A stretch of DNA of 6,197 nucleotides from Spirochaetota bacterium (GTDB lineage: Bacteria; Spirochaetota; Leptospiria; Turneriellales; Turneriellaceae). The stretch spans positions 1 through 6,197 of the forward strand of contig JAKQXK010000193.1 in the NCBI GenBank assembly GCA_029561505.1. Direction: 5' to 3'. The notes under the pieces were generated by a model. The model saw nothing but the letters and a program-made list of their open reading frames with translations. It searched no databases and was not told where the DNA came from. Below, piece by piece: positions 5,522 through 6,197 of this stretch (its first letter is position 1; every line of letters begins with the position of its first letter). A program made the position numbers and the translations under genes.

Positions 5522-6197
5522 AAATAAACGCCTCGCTGGGTATTTGTATGCGTGAAATCAGAAAATAGATTACCGCCAAGAGCACCGGCAGCACCAGCGC
5601 CGCGCGGGGCAGCAAGATGCTGAGCACCAGTTCGCGGCGGTGCTCGAGGTATTGCACGAACCAGGTTGCGACGATCAGCAGCAAAACGAGCCAGACCGTA
5701 AGCACTGCACTTTTGATGACGAACACCTGACCGATGACCGCGAGTGCGGTATTAAGGTCGGGGGCGCGAAAGAAGACGAAGGCGAAGCTCCAGCCGGTGA
5801 TGACCCATAAATTACGCAGCGCCCACGTGAAGGTGTTCGCCGGGGTTTTGCCCAGTTTCAGCAGCTTTTCAGCTGTCAGGTAAAGCCCATGCAGCGCGCC
5901 CCATATCAGAAAATTTACGGTTTCGCCGTGCCAGATGCCCGAAAGGACCATGGCCAGCATGAGATTGAAGTATTGTCGCGGCTGTGAAACACGGTTTCCG
6001 CCGAGCGGAAAGTAGATGTATTCGCGAATGAAAACCGAGAGTGTGATATGCCAGCGCGTCCACAGTTCTGAAAAGCTCGTCGAAAAATAGGGACTACGAA
6101 AATTGTTCGGCATGTCATAGCCGAAAAGTTTCGCCATGCCACGCGCGAGGTCGATAAAGCCCGAGAAGTCACAGTAGATCTGCGCGCTATAACCCAG
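5508..6197 (-). CDS. AlgI/DltB-like MBOAT O-acyltransferase, C-terminal part
   Basis: This is the last 229 residues of a membrane-bound O-acyltransferase; the frame is open to the window edge, so the N-terminal membrane segments are missing. The visible start reads QIYCDFSGFIDLARGMAKLF, the hallmark of AlgI-type proteins, so the internal ATG at 6137 is not the start. Next come the SELWTRWHITLS segment and the YIYFPLGGNR motif. SGIWHGE holds the conserved histidine thought to be catalytic (codon 5928-5930), and WSFAFVFFRAPDL follows. After two more membrane segments the protein ends in FIYVQF, the usual AlgI-type tail. Relatives move acetyl or other acyl groups through the membrane onto alginate, teichoic acid or other surface polymers. 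The overlapping downstream SGNH-like gene supports a two-component O-acylation system. The acceptor is unknown. Confidence 0.92.
   Translation of the reverse strand: MGYSAQIYCDFSGFIDLARGMAKLFGYDMPNNFRSPYFSTSFSELWTRWHITLSVFIREYIYFPLGGNRVSQPRQYFNLMLAMVLSGIWHGETVNFLIWGALHGLYLTAEKLLKLGKTPANTFTWALRNLWVITGWSFAFVFFRAPDLNTALAVIGQVFVIKSAVLTVWLVLLLIVATWFVQYLEHRRELVLSILLPRAALVLPVLLAVIYFLISRIQIPSEAFIYVQF

Overview
The window looks like chromosomal DNA of a spirochaete of the order Leptospirales, perhaps a moderately GC-rich member such as Turneriella or Leptonema. The reasons are the combination of a DUF1574-type SGNH-like protein behind an AlgI-type MBOAT acyltransferase, a loose (spirochaete-style) lipobox, and an exported DUF4398/OmpA-like pair. 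This placement is inference; there is no rRNA or other marker gene. Base composition and coding style look even across the window, and there is no sign of an insertion sequence, phage, plasmid, tRNA or CRISPR array.

Layout. (1) 1-398, plus: the 3' end of a RecD-type exodeoxyribonuclease V alpha subunit, running in from outside the window. (2) 403-1549, minus: a two-gene envelope operon, read from right to left. A small DUF4398-like lipoprotein (1549 to 1202) comes first, then an exported protein with a similar helical N-terminal domain and a degenerate OmpA-like C-terminal domain (1164 to 451). A strong intrinsic terminator closes it (433 to 403). (3) 1550-1806: a 257-bp divergent intergenic region packed with inverted repeats: a 7-bp palindrome, two interleaved 8-bp inverted repeats with pseudoknot topology, and a perfect 18-bp stem with a 4-nt loop. 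(4) 1807-4393, plus: a PQQ-repeat beta-propeller protein, plsY (phospholipid synthesis), a small secreted protein of unknown function, and cutA, all closely spaced. A hairpin sits between the last two genes. (5) 4406-6197, minus: an AlgI/DltB-like MBOAT O-acyltransferase (5' end outside the window) overlapping by 14 nt a DUF1574/SGNH-like membrane-anchored partner.

Functionally the window is mostly about the cell envelope: exported or lipidated structural proteins, glycerol-3-phosphate acylation for membrane lipids, and a probable O-acyl transfer pair that would decorate an exported polysaccharide or other envelope molecule. The item most worth a second look is the structured intergenic region at 1616-1739. 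It matches no element I recognise and could be a regulatory RNA leader, a small RNA or a dispersed palindromic repeat.
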